DNA of 64,000 bases from Macrocystis pyrifera. Taxonomy: Eukaryota; Sar; Phaeophyceae; Laminariales; Laminariaceae. Each line of letters begins with the position of its first letter. The first letter of the stretch is position 1. The DNA is taken from positions 4,190,320-4,254,319 of the forward strand of contig JASSKH010000035.1 of assembly GCA_031763025.1 (NCBI GenBank). Reading direction: 5' to 3'. Shown piece after piece: positions 47,401-61,000 of the stretch. The notes below the pieces were generated by a model. It ran no database searches and had not been told where the DNA came from. It saw nothing but the letters and a program-made list of their open reading frames with translations. The position numbers and the translations under genes were made by a program.

Positions 47401-49017
47401 ATCGTCGCTTATATTCACAGACACCCAGAGTGGCATGGTCTTATTTTTTGCGGCCGAAAAAAAACGATCCTATGCTGATTCCATGTGGTTTTTTCTCGCG
47501 ACAAGCCGATTTACCTGGTCTTATGTCTGCTATGGTCGTAAATCGGAAGGTCTTACAATGGACACGCCACTGTACCCTGCGAACCCCACAGCTACAATGT
47601 GTTCGGTATCCTAATGCTAACACCACTATATATACCTGGTGATAATAATAGTACAATAGCCGCCATGCGCTACGATTAGGGTACAGTACTGTACAGCAGT
47701 TCCTCTTTTCGGCCAAACAATCAATGAGTGAGTGACTGACCACAAGCCCTGTCGAGACTACAGAGGAAAACATGACGGTAAAAACTGATCGATTATGTAC
47801 CGTGTTACAGCGACGGTCACCGCGTGGTTGGGGAATGAAAGAAGCTGGCGCACTGTCCGAAAATTACAATGGCTGAAAGGCCGCAAGACAATCTACCTGT
47901 ACTGCTGGGCGCATTCTGCTCCTACACGGTTGGTACCACCAAAAAGTTATCAACCATTGTTTAGGTCGCCATCTTCAACACCCTTAGAGGGGTTAATAGA
48001 CTCCTAAGCTGAGGAACTACTACCGTTGCGGGGGGCCGTAGTAAATAGGACCTACGGTAAACACGAAAACCTATATATTTCCCTATTTCGACTAACAAAA
48101 ATTTGGTCCTATTTACTATGGTCCCCCGTAATACTGCTGTACGAACATTTTTTTTTTCCAAACGACAGCAGCACCTCTTTTGGGCCACACAACAGCAGCA
48201 CCCCTTTTTGGCCACACAACAGCAGCACCTCTTTTTGGCCAAACAGGCAGCACCTCTTTTTGGCCAAACAACAGACAGTACCTCTTTTTGGTCAAACAAT
48301 TTCTGACTGACTATTATTACGGGGGTTCATAGTTAATAGGACATACGGTATGCATAAAAAGCTATATAGTTACCTATTTTTACTGACATTATTTGGTCCT
48401 ATTTACTATGGCCCCCCGTAATAGCAGGGTCCTCAACTGAGGGACTACCATGCCCAATAGCGTCTGCAAACCTTAATCTGCGTTTGACATCAGTGCCATT
48501 CGTTGTATTCATTGAGGTATATGCTGTAGTAATTTTCCTTCTTTTTTTTTTTCCAAAAATCACTTTTTGCGTCAAAACGTGTACAGCTCCTTAACCCATT
48601 CAGGACTTTTTTATAATTGCACGCACTCCCGTTTGGGGGACAAACTGCCTAAACAATTAGTGGTTTGCGCTTAAAAGGAGACTGCAGCCCTAAAACGCTT
48701 GTCAAAGGAGGACCCCCAGAAACGTGAGGTGCTTCCTTCTATGGTCCTCTTGTCCTATGGCGCTATGGTCCTATGGTATACATGGTATACTTCGTACATG
48801 GCATGCATCACCTGTGTAGCGACAAAGTAGAGTCGCTGGAGTTCCTTCTCGTTGAAGCTCGTTTCCCAGAGCTGTCGAGGCACTTGTATCAACCCATGCC
48901 CGAGGAGCAGGATAATGAACAGGAGCCCGTACGTGTTGGCCAGTGCCATCATGAAACCGCTGACGCTGCCCGCGCTTGTCTGCCCGCTGCATCCACCCAC
49001 AGCATCAAGAGAGGACG

Positions 49018-49048
<31 letters not shown>

Positions 49049-52000
49049 TAGGAACGAGTCGGAATGTCAATCATAGGGGACAACAGGCAGACAGACAACA
49101 TTAACACACAACACTAACATACGACACGAAGCTGGAACGTGGAAATGTGGTGAGCGTAAGCTTTTTATTTTTACCAATCCGCCGAGGGATTAAAAAAAAA
49201 GGAAAAAAAAAAGAAGGGACAACATTAACTGAGAGGTCGACAACAGCACGTCAGACGACAACAACAGACAGATCGGCAACATTTTTCAGAGAAAATCGAC
49301 AGAAACAGCCAGATCGGCAACATTTTTCAGAGAAAATCGACAGCAACAGCCAGGTCAGCAACATTTTTCAGAGAAAATCGACAGAAACAGCCAGATCGGC
49401 AACGGCAGTCAACTCGACAACCCGAAGACAAACCGCAGCCAAACAGCAAAACAAGATGCAGATCGACGACATGAGACAGAATGGACATCGCTACCATTAA
49501 TAATAGCAGACAGTCCACAGTATCGGTCAGGCAGACAAAAATTGGCAGACGGAAACGTATAGACGACACCGCCAACAACAATACAGAGGGCGACACCGCC
49601 AAACAGATGGACAAAAGCAGACAGCGTACGTAGCGAGGCGTACCGATGGACACAGCGGAGAAGGCGGTGTCAATGCGTGCCCTGAAAATGGTAAACTTCT
49701 GCGCTGGTTAAGAATGAAGATCAACTCCAGCTATGCCCGTCCAGCCAACTCTCTCGTCCGCGTCAGACGGTGGTTGGTTCAACGGCTATGTAACGGCTAT
49801 ATTCTTAAGCCTGGACCTCCAAAAATGGTGCGCGTAGCACTATTACGGGGGACCATAGGAAATAGGACCAATTATTGTTAGTGATAATAGGTAAATATAT
49901 AGGTTTTTGTGTGTACCGTAGGTCCGAGTACTATTAACATTTGTTTTTTTTTAATCACTTTTACTTTCCAGCCTAACTCGTAGGAGGTTTTACCCTCAGC
50001 GACCTTCTGGACAAGCCGTGGTCACAGGTGTCGTCCCTTCCCCCCCCCGGTACGTGCCTTTATTTTTTGTCGCGCATAGGGTTCAGCATTCCCACTGCTC
50101 GTCGATTTTCATCGAATGTAGCTAAATCACGCTCTCGGGCTTTCCGCCAATTATTTTTTATATGCACCAAAAAGTCCCCACGAGCATGCACCCGGTGAGA
50201 CTCGAACCCACAAAATTGATTTTGATAGGCACGCGGACCACCTACTAAGCCACCGGGGACGCCGGCACAATGGTCCCCCGTAATAGTGTATAACATTGTA
50301 TACAGCAGCAGCAGTGTACAAGCAGAACTTACGGCTACGAGTGCTCGATCGCTGTTAAATCGTTATCTTGTGATCGACCACCTCGGCAGGGGGCCGCGAC
50401 GAAATGTCGCACACGGCACAAGGGGCTTGGCTTCGCATGGGCAACAAAACGTAACACCCACCCGAGACCATAAACCAGCTTCGCCTTCTCAGGGTTAAGG
50501 TTGCTTCTAAGCTTTCCAGCCTTTAGGACAGCGCTCTCGATGTGGACACAAAACACCTGAACACCTGGAATTGGAGTCCGCTTGAGGCTTGTGTACAGCG
50601 CACTATTAATACTAAAAAAGGGCACAAGGAAACATGCACAGGAAGGAACACACTGGCAAGCCGAGCCGGAGCATCACGTTATATTACCATGAAATCGAAA
50701 AACAACAGAAATGGTTTACTCCACGTGCGTTCCTTTTAGCCCAGTGAAGGTCGCTGCCGAGTCATCTCTAACCTCAAACGTGAACGAAGTATCGTACTCA
50801 AGAGCTGGAGTGCCTCATTTAGGAGGTGGAGTGCCTTGCTTAGGATTTGGCATGCCTTATTTTCAAGTCCGAGTACGTTGTTTAGGAGCTAGAGTATCTT
50901 ATTTAGGAGTTGGAGTACCTTATTTAAGAGTTGGACCTCATTTGTTGGGTTGTTGCTACAGAGCCAACTTGATACCGTCAATCGGTTCGAGCTTTCATGG
51001 CTGCTCTACGAACATGTTGCTCATAACATCATAGAATCAACAATTTGAGGGCGTTTGCTCTCCAGAGCAGCTGAAGAGTGAAGAACGTGCCTCGTGCTTT
51101 GGTCTTACCAGAGAATGAGCTCACCACGTGCGGGAAAAAGGGTTGACACACATTGCCTAGCCGACAAACCAACTAACTAACCAGTAGGTTGATCGGGTCT
51201 GATTGGCATAGGATTAAGCTTAGTTATTTTCGTACCGTACACAACTATTAATAGTATCACATCAATAGTGACCCCCAATCACTTTCTCGAATAATTGCCA
51301 CAAAATTGCCACAAAGCAATAAGCCACCCTCGTATATACTGCTCTGCCCGAAAATATCACCTATATATGCCTTTCAACTCTGAGATGGCGTTAACAAGTA
51401 GCTTCTGTTTGCGGCCAGAGTTGTACCAAGTTCGAAACTAAACCATACACAAATACGAGCTTGCAAAATTCGACGGGAGTCGACGAGGAAAAAAAATGCT
51501 GATTTTTCCCCCGCGATTAAAGCGAAGGCACCAGCCGTGGTGGGGAGGGGGGAGGGGGGAGGGGCGCCCGCTATGTGGCCCCGGATTTTAGGTAATATTG
51601 GGAGGGAGCGGGACAGAGCAGGGCGAGGAGAATAAACGAGATGGGGAAAAACAAAAGAGGCGCCAAAAAACACGGACCCCTTTCGAGATAGTTCAAGCGA
51701 CCGACCGATCGACCCACCGGCCGACCGACCAAGCAGCCGACCGACCGGGATCCACCGACGCACACAAGTTGACGACAGTTACAGATATCCTCCAGCGGGG
51801 GAGCTTCTATTAATAGTGACAGCTACCACTGGTATAACATCTTTCGCTTCAAACATTTACACACATTCAAACACTATAAATAAATATCATACTATACTGG
51901 CACCTGGCATACAGTCTGCCCGGAAGTGACCGCTTTGGAGTGAAATGTGAAGATTCAAACGACCCTTTGTTTTCCGGACAGTGGTAAAATATACCAGGGG

Positions 52001-55000
52001 TGAAATACAACAAAGTGGTACAACAAGAGCAACCGATTGGAATCAATCAGCGCTGTGCCGTATTCTCACTAATTCCATCTTGCGCCGTGTGCACCAAATG
52101 TACAAACGTATCCCTGGTACTCGTTAGTCAAACGTGCACTGGTAGTCTACATGTACCAGGTACCATGCAGCAGCGTACAACACCGTAAATATTATGTCTT
52201 CTCCGTGAGCGATGCACCAGCCACGTTAAAAGGTGGAACAACGGAGCTCGCGTAGATCTGCTCGCGCAGGCCAACTTCCTTACCTGTGTCCGCGCAGGCC
52301 GCAGAGCCTTCTCAAGCACAACGGCACACCAACCACGGAGGCAAAGGCCTCTGGTTAGGGACAGGGCGGGGGCTAACCACAGAGTTACGGGTCGGGGTGG
52401 TGGTGGTGGTGGTGGCCGCCGTGAGCCAAAGCCGAAAACAATATCACCGTCGGGGGGGAAAAACTCACGTGTTTACTTTCTCGTGACAAAACCCTGTTAT
52501 CGTACTATCGTACCTCATTGAAACAGCATATTTTTCTAATCTATGCGGGAACATCTGAAGAACGCCTCTTTGGGAACCCGTACCGGCGGCTCAAGACAAT
52601 GGTATTGTAACGATAGGATGCACTTACGGCTATCTACTGGTACTAACGGTACGGCCGTACACCAAAACAAATATTATACTTCCAGCATTGACACCATTGA
52701 CACCATTGATGCTGGGATTCATCAAGGCCGACGGGCAATCTCGGTTGAAGTTTTCCGGAACTTCCCTAAATCGACCTGCAGATAACCGTCCGTAGTATAC
52801 CTGAAGCGTTACTCTTAGACATTTCGGAACGGCATCTCTTGGTCTAGGGGATTCCATAATCACAACAGGCAGTGAGTGTATCATCGGATAAGTGGGGTAC
52901 AGTACTATGCCTGCTACCTGGTTAGTAGTACGACTCTGGGCAAAAACACAAGCAGCGCTTGGTATTGTTACTATTAATAGAGTATAAACGTTCTTTATAT
53001 TTCCGGCCAGAGTGTTATCTTGGTACATGTCGTATGTGTCGTGAATTCTTCACACCAAGCCGTTATTATTACCACCCGTCCTTATCTAGCACACCCCAGT
53101 CAGTGTCCGTGCTGAATATTGATCGCAGATACATGCAGCCTGTGTGGTCACAAAACTACGACACGTCAGAGATACTACAGTACATTGTAACGCAGTAAGG
53201 AGGGTAGATAATGCAATGCCATGTCGCCGTACTGGATACGACGAACACAGCATGCACACGCCCGCAACCTAGATGCGATGCATTGACTGCTACGACCTGG
53301 TGCCATGTAAAATAATGCTGGTATTGATGATGGAACGCTGGTGCCATGGTGTATATACGTATAAAAAAAAGCAGGAACGAGTCCGCGGTGATGGAAGCCG
53401 AACAAAAAATTCTCCGAATACAGTCGACAACCAAAATGGTTTGGCATAAATTGAGAAGCGAAAAGAGTGCCGTTGGTGCATCTGGCTCTCTCGCCCTACA
53501 TATATCAATACTATTAACAACACGGGGGAACATATCATACTCGTAGAAAGCACAGCAGTGAGATTCGTATATGTTTCTTGTTCCGTCGTGGTATCTGACC
53601 AGTATTAGTGTGCAGTATCAGATGCCAACGCTGTGAAAAAAAACTACGAGCACCCTGCAGCCCTCAACGCTTGAACCCGACTCAAGCACGCCGCACGCGA
53701 TTAAACCTAGCTTTGGCAGAGGCCGACGACGCCTTCCCCAATGCCCCTCGCCACCGAAACAAAGAAGGCTGAACCCCGAGGCAACTTAGATTGGAGTGGA
53801 AATGGCGTACCACGTACTTTCACTATCAACGCATGCGAGCAAATAACAGAGCACTCTCTTGATACCAGACGGCGGTGTCTTGATAATCTTCCGCCGTTTG
53901 GTGCTCCGTGTCTCTCGCCTCGCGTGTTGCACGCGTCTGATGATACAACGAACTACTCTGAACAGCAATGACGTTTTCTTAGCTATCCCTTTCAGTTTCC
54001 AGTTCAACCCGTACGGGGCTTTTTACCCCCGACGGCCTTCTGAACAAGCCGTGGTCACATCGGTTTTCCCTGCCAACCCCCCGACGCTCTTGCTTCATTT
54101 CTATCTCCGCATAGGGGTAAGAGGTTCATAGGGTTGACAGGTTCAGCATGTCGCGTGCTCGTCGATTTTCATCGAATTTCGCGAACTCGCGCTTTAGGTA
54201 CTTTCGGTGACCGACGAAGGGTAAGAAAAAACGTCTTTGGCGAGACATAATAAATAGAACCAGCCGAGCGCAACCACCACAACGGGCGACACGACAGTCC
54301 AACGCTAGATACAGCAAGTCACAGTCAGTCCACCCCGTTTCACCGGTTCATATGATGAAATCACACCGCTTTTTTTTTTTTTTTTTTTTTTTTAATCACT
54401 TTTACTTTCCAGCCCACTCGTAGGAGGTTTTACCCTCGACGATCTTCTGGACAAGCCGTGGTCACAGGTGTCGTCCCTTCCCCCCGGTACGTGCCTTTAT
54501 TTTTTGTCGCGCATAGGGTTCAGCATTCCCACTGCTCGTCGATTTTCATCGAATGTAGCCAACTCACGCTTTCGCGCTTTCCGCTTATCATTTTTTTATG
54601 CAAGAAAAAGTCCCTATGAGCATGCACTCGGTGAGACTTGAACCCACGAAATTGATCTTGACAGGCACGCGGACCACCTATCAAGCCACCGGGGACACCG
54701 GATATGCATTACTGTCTGCTGTCTCCCGCGTCGTTTTCATACATAGTCATACAGCAGTGCGGCTTTTCCAACACCACCACCCAAGGCACCGCTATATACT
54801 GCTGCTTTTTTGCTGTGTGTGTGCTCTTCTTCGTATTTTACGCCGTCCTTTCTACCATCGTACCCATCCATATGCAGCACACCTAAGTCACTGCAGTCGG
54901 TGTCCGTGCCGATTCTGCGTCCTAAAGAGATGCACGCTCTCGTGGTCACAAAATTACGACGCAGTGACAATACATCGCAAATACAGCGTGTAAGGAGGAT

Positions 55001-58000
55001 AGATAGTGCAATGAATGCCATACCAACGTACAGATACGAAAGGCACAACATACATAAGCCAGGAGAGCAACCGAACGACAAAAAAAAAATAAAGAGAAAC
55101 AAAGGGAGACACTGACTGCTGTACTTGGCAGTGCACTGCAGCAGTTATTAATAGCACCAACACTCTAGTTGAGTAAATTCCAACACCTCCGTTTGTGTGA
55201 ATGTTGACGTCGTGCCTCGTGCCGAACGCCGTGAATGCAACAGCACTCGCACTTGACATGGCTAGCAATAGCTATATACATATATATTTATTTATTTATT
55301 TTTCATCATCACTTTTACTTTCCAGCCCACTCGTAGGAGGTTTTACCCTCGACGATCTTCTGGACAAGCCGTGGTCACAGGTGTCGTCCCTTCTCCCCCC
55401 CGGTACGTGCCTTTAGTTTTTATCGCGCATAGGGTTCAGCATTCCCACTGCTCGTCGATTTTCATCGAATGTACAGCTAACTCACGCTCTCGCGCTTTCC
55501 GCTAATCAATTTTATGCAAGAAAAAGTCCCTATGAGCATGCACTCGGTGAGACTCGAACTCACGAAATTGATCTTGATAGGCTCGCGGACCACCTACCAA
55601 GCCACCGGGGACGCCAGCTTGGATTATTCTTGGATTATTCTATCAAGATGCAATCACTCCGGGGCAGAGTGGTGCTCATAGATAGCAGCGTGGAAGTATG
55701 TATCCCCGGGCAACATAAGAGCCTGCACCACGTTGTGCTTCTGCCTCGCACCAGCACAACAGCAGCAGCAGCCGCAACAGCTAACGTGGGCACCACTGAA
55801 AGCGCTGACTCCCGTTTCTTACGCGTTGTTAGCCATTAATAATGCGATACGTAAACCGAATGCCCTAGTCAGGAGAGTGCAGCAGACGGTTCTGGTTCTG
55901 GTTCTGGTTCTGGCAGTCTGCAGCACTCGTCCAACAACAGGAACCACTACGCGCGGAGAAACAATCTAACTTCCTGACACCCTCATTCTCAGCCCGTAAG
56001 ACGTATCTATGCCAATGGGAAAGCGAATAAAAAAAATAAAAAAAATCAAAGATACCCGCCAAAACAAAACAGAACTCGCGTCCTATGGGCACGCTTAGAA
56101 AAAAAAAAAAAAAATCCCGATTTTTGGAAAAGCCCGAAAATAGCAAAAACCTGGGGCCGATGTTGGGCCAAGATCGGCTTGAGAAAAACTCAGATTGATC
56201 TTTGGTTCGAAGCGGCGAGATTCCAAATCCTCGACAGACATCGATCGACAAAACCAACGACTGCGTCATGAATTCTGAACGGAGTGCGCTCGTTAGGGGC
56301 TCCGACCCACCCTACTGTAGGATCACCGTGTTCACACAATGGCCGGTGACATGTGGCGGGCGCTGGCCAGGCATACGATAAAAAAATAATTAGCCGCTGG
56401 TGTGCACAAAACAGAAAAGAAAAATTGTCGATCCGTCTCGAATGGCAAAAAACAGTTTTTTTTCAGGTTTGGGAGGATACCGTATGACGCCGCCGGCAGG
56501 CTCTCGCCCCCTAGAGCACGCATCCATCTTCTGTCTGCGAGGCCGTCATCTATACTCGTTGGCCTTTCCCGGCACCGAGCGCGTTGGCCGTGGGCTGAGT
56601 CTATATCGAGATCGAGCGTGTATCGTCGCATGAACTGATTTTTATCATCGTGTTGATAATTTGCAACGAGAAAAAACAAATTGCGCCGCCTGCAGCCGTT
56701 AGAAAAGAAAGAAGAACCTTTTTTCCCACAGCGGCGGTACGAGGATATTTTCGGCTGTTTTTTTAAAGCAATATTTTTTAAAGAAAAAAATTGGACTTTG
56801 CGTTTCCATTGGCATAGGTCTAACGCTGTATAATACGAGTACCTTCAGGGCGATGACTTTGTACAGGGGTGTGTATTATCGTTTTCGTGCGCTCGTTTTT
56901 CCCAGAAGGGGACGGAAGGTTTCCAATACCGAACAAAGGAGGCGTTTTCGGAAAGATCTGGTCGAGAGGCCTTCCGAAAATAGAGTGTTCGACCTTAACA
57001 CCTTTACCGTCGTCGAGAAAAGTACCAGGAATCAATATGATCATAGCGCTCAAAAACAGTCGTGGCACGCCTGCGCAAACTCATCGTTATTTACGTTATC
57101 TGGGGCGAACGAAGAACATCGAGCACGTCACGCTTTCCTACTTGTCGCAGAAAAACGGAAATCAATGAATCGCTACCCCAACCCCCCCCCCCCCCCTCTC
57201 ATCTACGGTCCGGTCATACGACCACGGCCCTGCATGATATCGAGAACCCCTCCCCCCCCCCCCCCCCCCCCCGAACCACCCCCCCCCCGCATCACACAAT
57301 ACTTGATTAATACACGTATAAGCACATGAATTTATTGACTCTAGTCCCCTACGTAAAAGAGAAAACGGGGAATAAATATTTTGACCCCGACTATTACAAC
57401 TATAGTGCATACCAGGTACAAGGGGATAAGCTGTACGTTGCGTAGTACCGGTGACATATCCACAGAGCCGTTAGAGCAGCACATCATAAACACCGTTACC
57501 GCGCGAATGCCTCCTTGAGCTGCCCCCCTCCGCTCCTTGTCCCTGTCTCCCTCCCTCCCTCTCTCCCGCCTCTCCCAACTTGCGGTCGGATTCCGCCTAC
57601 CAATTGCACTCAAAGTTGCACTCAAGTACTGTACGTCAGCTGTGGCACGCCGCGCGGCACAACATAACACGGAAACCTCACGATGCCACGAGTGCGACAC
57701 ATGCTGCTGCTGGCTGCTTCTTTCATGTCCGTTGCCTTTCGCCTTTTGGCCGTTGGTTTTCGGCTTTTAAAGTTCTGGCAGTTCACTGGCTATTAATACT
57801 ATTAGTCGGCTGGCTATTAATACTATTAGTCGGCTGGCTATTAATAGTTGACTGGCTGCATCATAATATAATGCGTGTGCGTTCGTCACATTCCACCGTT
57901 CTTCCTACCCGTCGGCATCCAGCACACATATTACTTACGGGGGGGGGTAGTAAATAGGACCAACGGTACACACGAAAACTTATATATTTCCCCTTTTTTA

Positions 58001-61000
58001 CTGACAATATTTGGTCCTATTTACTATAGCCCCCCGTGTGTGTATGTCTGTGCGTATTCTTCATCCTACAAGAGGTACAAGCTCTCTCTCCCTGTGTGTG
58101 TGGTCACCAACTATTAATACGACACACAGATAAGACGTCGTAAACGCAGCAAGACGGCTAGACAACGCACCGCCATGCGGACGTACTGAGGACGACAGGC
58201 ACGATAAGCAACCGCCAACAAACCAGATAGATACCTTGGTACAGTGGAAGAGAGAAACACAACAAGAGAAAGAAAAATAAAAGTAACATGACGTACGTAC
58301 ACTAATAGCTTCATATTATCCTACTTTCTAACAGTATTGATTGCGTCAGTGGTGTGATCGGTGCTCCCGGCAAGTGATATAAGCTGTAGAATTTGTATAA
58401 ATGAGTATGAATGTATTAATACCAAGTACCTAATGACGAGGTAGATGACGAAGAGCAGCAGAGCCAGCGCCATGAGCAGGTACTGTCGGACGTTGAGACG
58501 AATCGCAGACTTCAGGCGCTCCATCCACGTCAGCTCCCCAGCTTGCCACGACGCGTAAAGAATGGGGAGGACCACCCAGGCGAGGAAGAAAGTGGTCCAG
58601 TAGACAGTGTACCACACCCGAGTCATCCACAGGCTGAGGTGGCAATGGCAGCGGCCGGAGGGGACGAGGCAACAGGTGTTCTTGTGTTATCATTCCAACA
58701 AGGGTGGCCCTGGTTCGGTACTGCTTGTACGCTTCATACATGACGGTTATCAACAACAAAATCCGAAAATTTCGCAGTGTGTCGTCGTTGTAGCTCAGTG
58801 GTTAGAGCACCTGTCTCACTCACAGGCGGTCGAGCGTTCGATCCCCTTCAATGACTGTTCACATTGTTTATAGGACCGACACCACAACGTCTGCAAAGGG
58901 TGGACCGTAACTGGACCGAGCTCGGGGGACTGGCAGCATAGCCTGCAGACAGTAGCTTTGAGAGTGCTTGGGGTTTGCCCAAAAGGAGGCGTGACCCTAT
59001 CCAATTACTTGCCTAACTGGGAGAGAAAACGAAGATTTACACACATGAACCTGGAAAGAAAACGACGAGACAAATACGAACTCCAAGTGCGGGGGCATCC
59101 GAGAGTGGTTAGGGGGTGAGCCTTGTTGCCGCGCGCCTCAACTGTAAAAACACGCACAAAATTCGGTCGGTCGGAAACGGGCGTTGTCGAGAAAAAAAAA
59201 AAACACATGGAAAACAAGTTGAACCTTTCCATGGAAATGGGTTAAAAAAATCGATACGAACTCGTATAATACGTACAACAGACAAAAAAAAAAAACGGTG
59301 AAGGCGCCACCGAATCCAAAAAAGCGCAGCTTTGAAAGAAAGCTGCTTGGGCGGTTTAGGCTATGAATACGTACGTAGTTTCGCCGACTTCAAATATGAG
59401 ATCGGAACAAAAAAAGAGCGCGAGAGGAGCCGCATACTTACGATTCCGTTGAATTATTCTTATTTTAGCTAAAGGAACGGGCAGGAAGGCCGTGCTTCAA
59501 TGGAAATACTGCTTGCGCAATTTGTTTTCGCGCGAACTCGCCAGCGTCTCATGCATATTCTAGAACCCAACAAATTGCGTTTCCAAATTTGACATCGGAC
59601 TCGGCAAATATCCCCACCGTTCGACAACCCCAGCCATAATAATATTAATAGATGCTTCATATATTATTTTATTTGAAGAGCAGTTTGACACCGGGCCACT
59701 TATTTTACGGGAGGGAGTATTTGTGAACCAACCAACCGACCAATCCCGTTTGTTTGCATTTCACCGTTTTCACTATTAATATTGATTGTTGTGGGCGGCC
59801 TATACAGCAGTAGTGAAATAAACTGAATGAAACCCCATAAAATACCAAACCATACCGGAGAAACATGCGTATTCGAGATCGTACGTACGCTCATCACGTA
59901 CGTAGCCCACCCACGCCAAAAATTCCCCAGCAGCAGTAGATACGTGGATATAATCTAATGTTGATCGACCTGTTGTTGTTGATGTTGTTGTCTTGACATT
60001 AAATCGTCCTTTCTACCCAGCTTCATCAGTACACCCTGTGTCCGTCCTGATTCCTTATCCTAGAGAGATACTGATTCCTTCCGTGGTCACACAGACTGTG
60101 AGACAGAGAAAGACCAAAAAGTACAAAAATAAGTAATCGCAAATTCAAGTGTCAAGCGAGTGAAATGCCAGCGCACAGGGTACGAGAACACCAGAACAAC
60201 ACAAGCAAGACCAAAACAATAAGAAAAAAAAGACAATAAAAACAAAAACAAAAATTTGAAATGAAACAGAATACAACTGACGCAAGGACTTCAGAAACTG
60301 CTGTATAGTATCTATCCTGCAGTTGAGTGGGTATCCGCGGCCATGTGATTACTATTAATAATACTGATAGTTCAGTTTGCACATTGATTTCATGCCATGT
60401 GTACGAGTATATGCGCCTCCTTCCTTTGTCTCGTGGATATCCTATTTATTACTAATAGGGGTGGCAAGGAAGCGTCGTTCGTGCTTCCCAGTCGAATGTG
60501 TGTTTCTATATACGGTTTTTCGGATTTTCCTACTAACAGGGCTCCAGCACCTTCAAGCTTTGTTTGTGTCACCACCGATCACCGAGTCCTTCATCCTTCA
60601 TTCCTTCATTTGAGACTTGCTTGAAGTGAGAACAACATCGAGATTGTATGACAGATGAATACTCCCCCCCACCCGATTGGGGACGCCCCTGCTTGGAACA
60701 TACGGTAATACATACTTCCGTACGAAAAACCATAAATCGAAAGCCCTGTTGAGTGCCAGTAGGGATATCAGGACTGGTACGTTGCATACGAACCCCAACG
60801 GAAATATAACGACCGTTTCGGTATTCATGGTAATACGTACGTGCGTACCCAAGCGAACCTTCAATTCTCGGAAAGAATGGTACATACTACGAACACTCGT
60901 ATATCATACAGCTGTACATACACCGTGAGGACAAGGCTTCTGGTCATCATCACCCATCCCAAGGAAGGGCAATACTCGTATATCACTCGTACAGCTGTAC

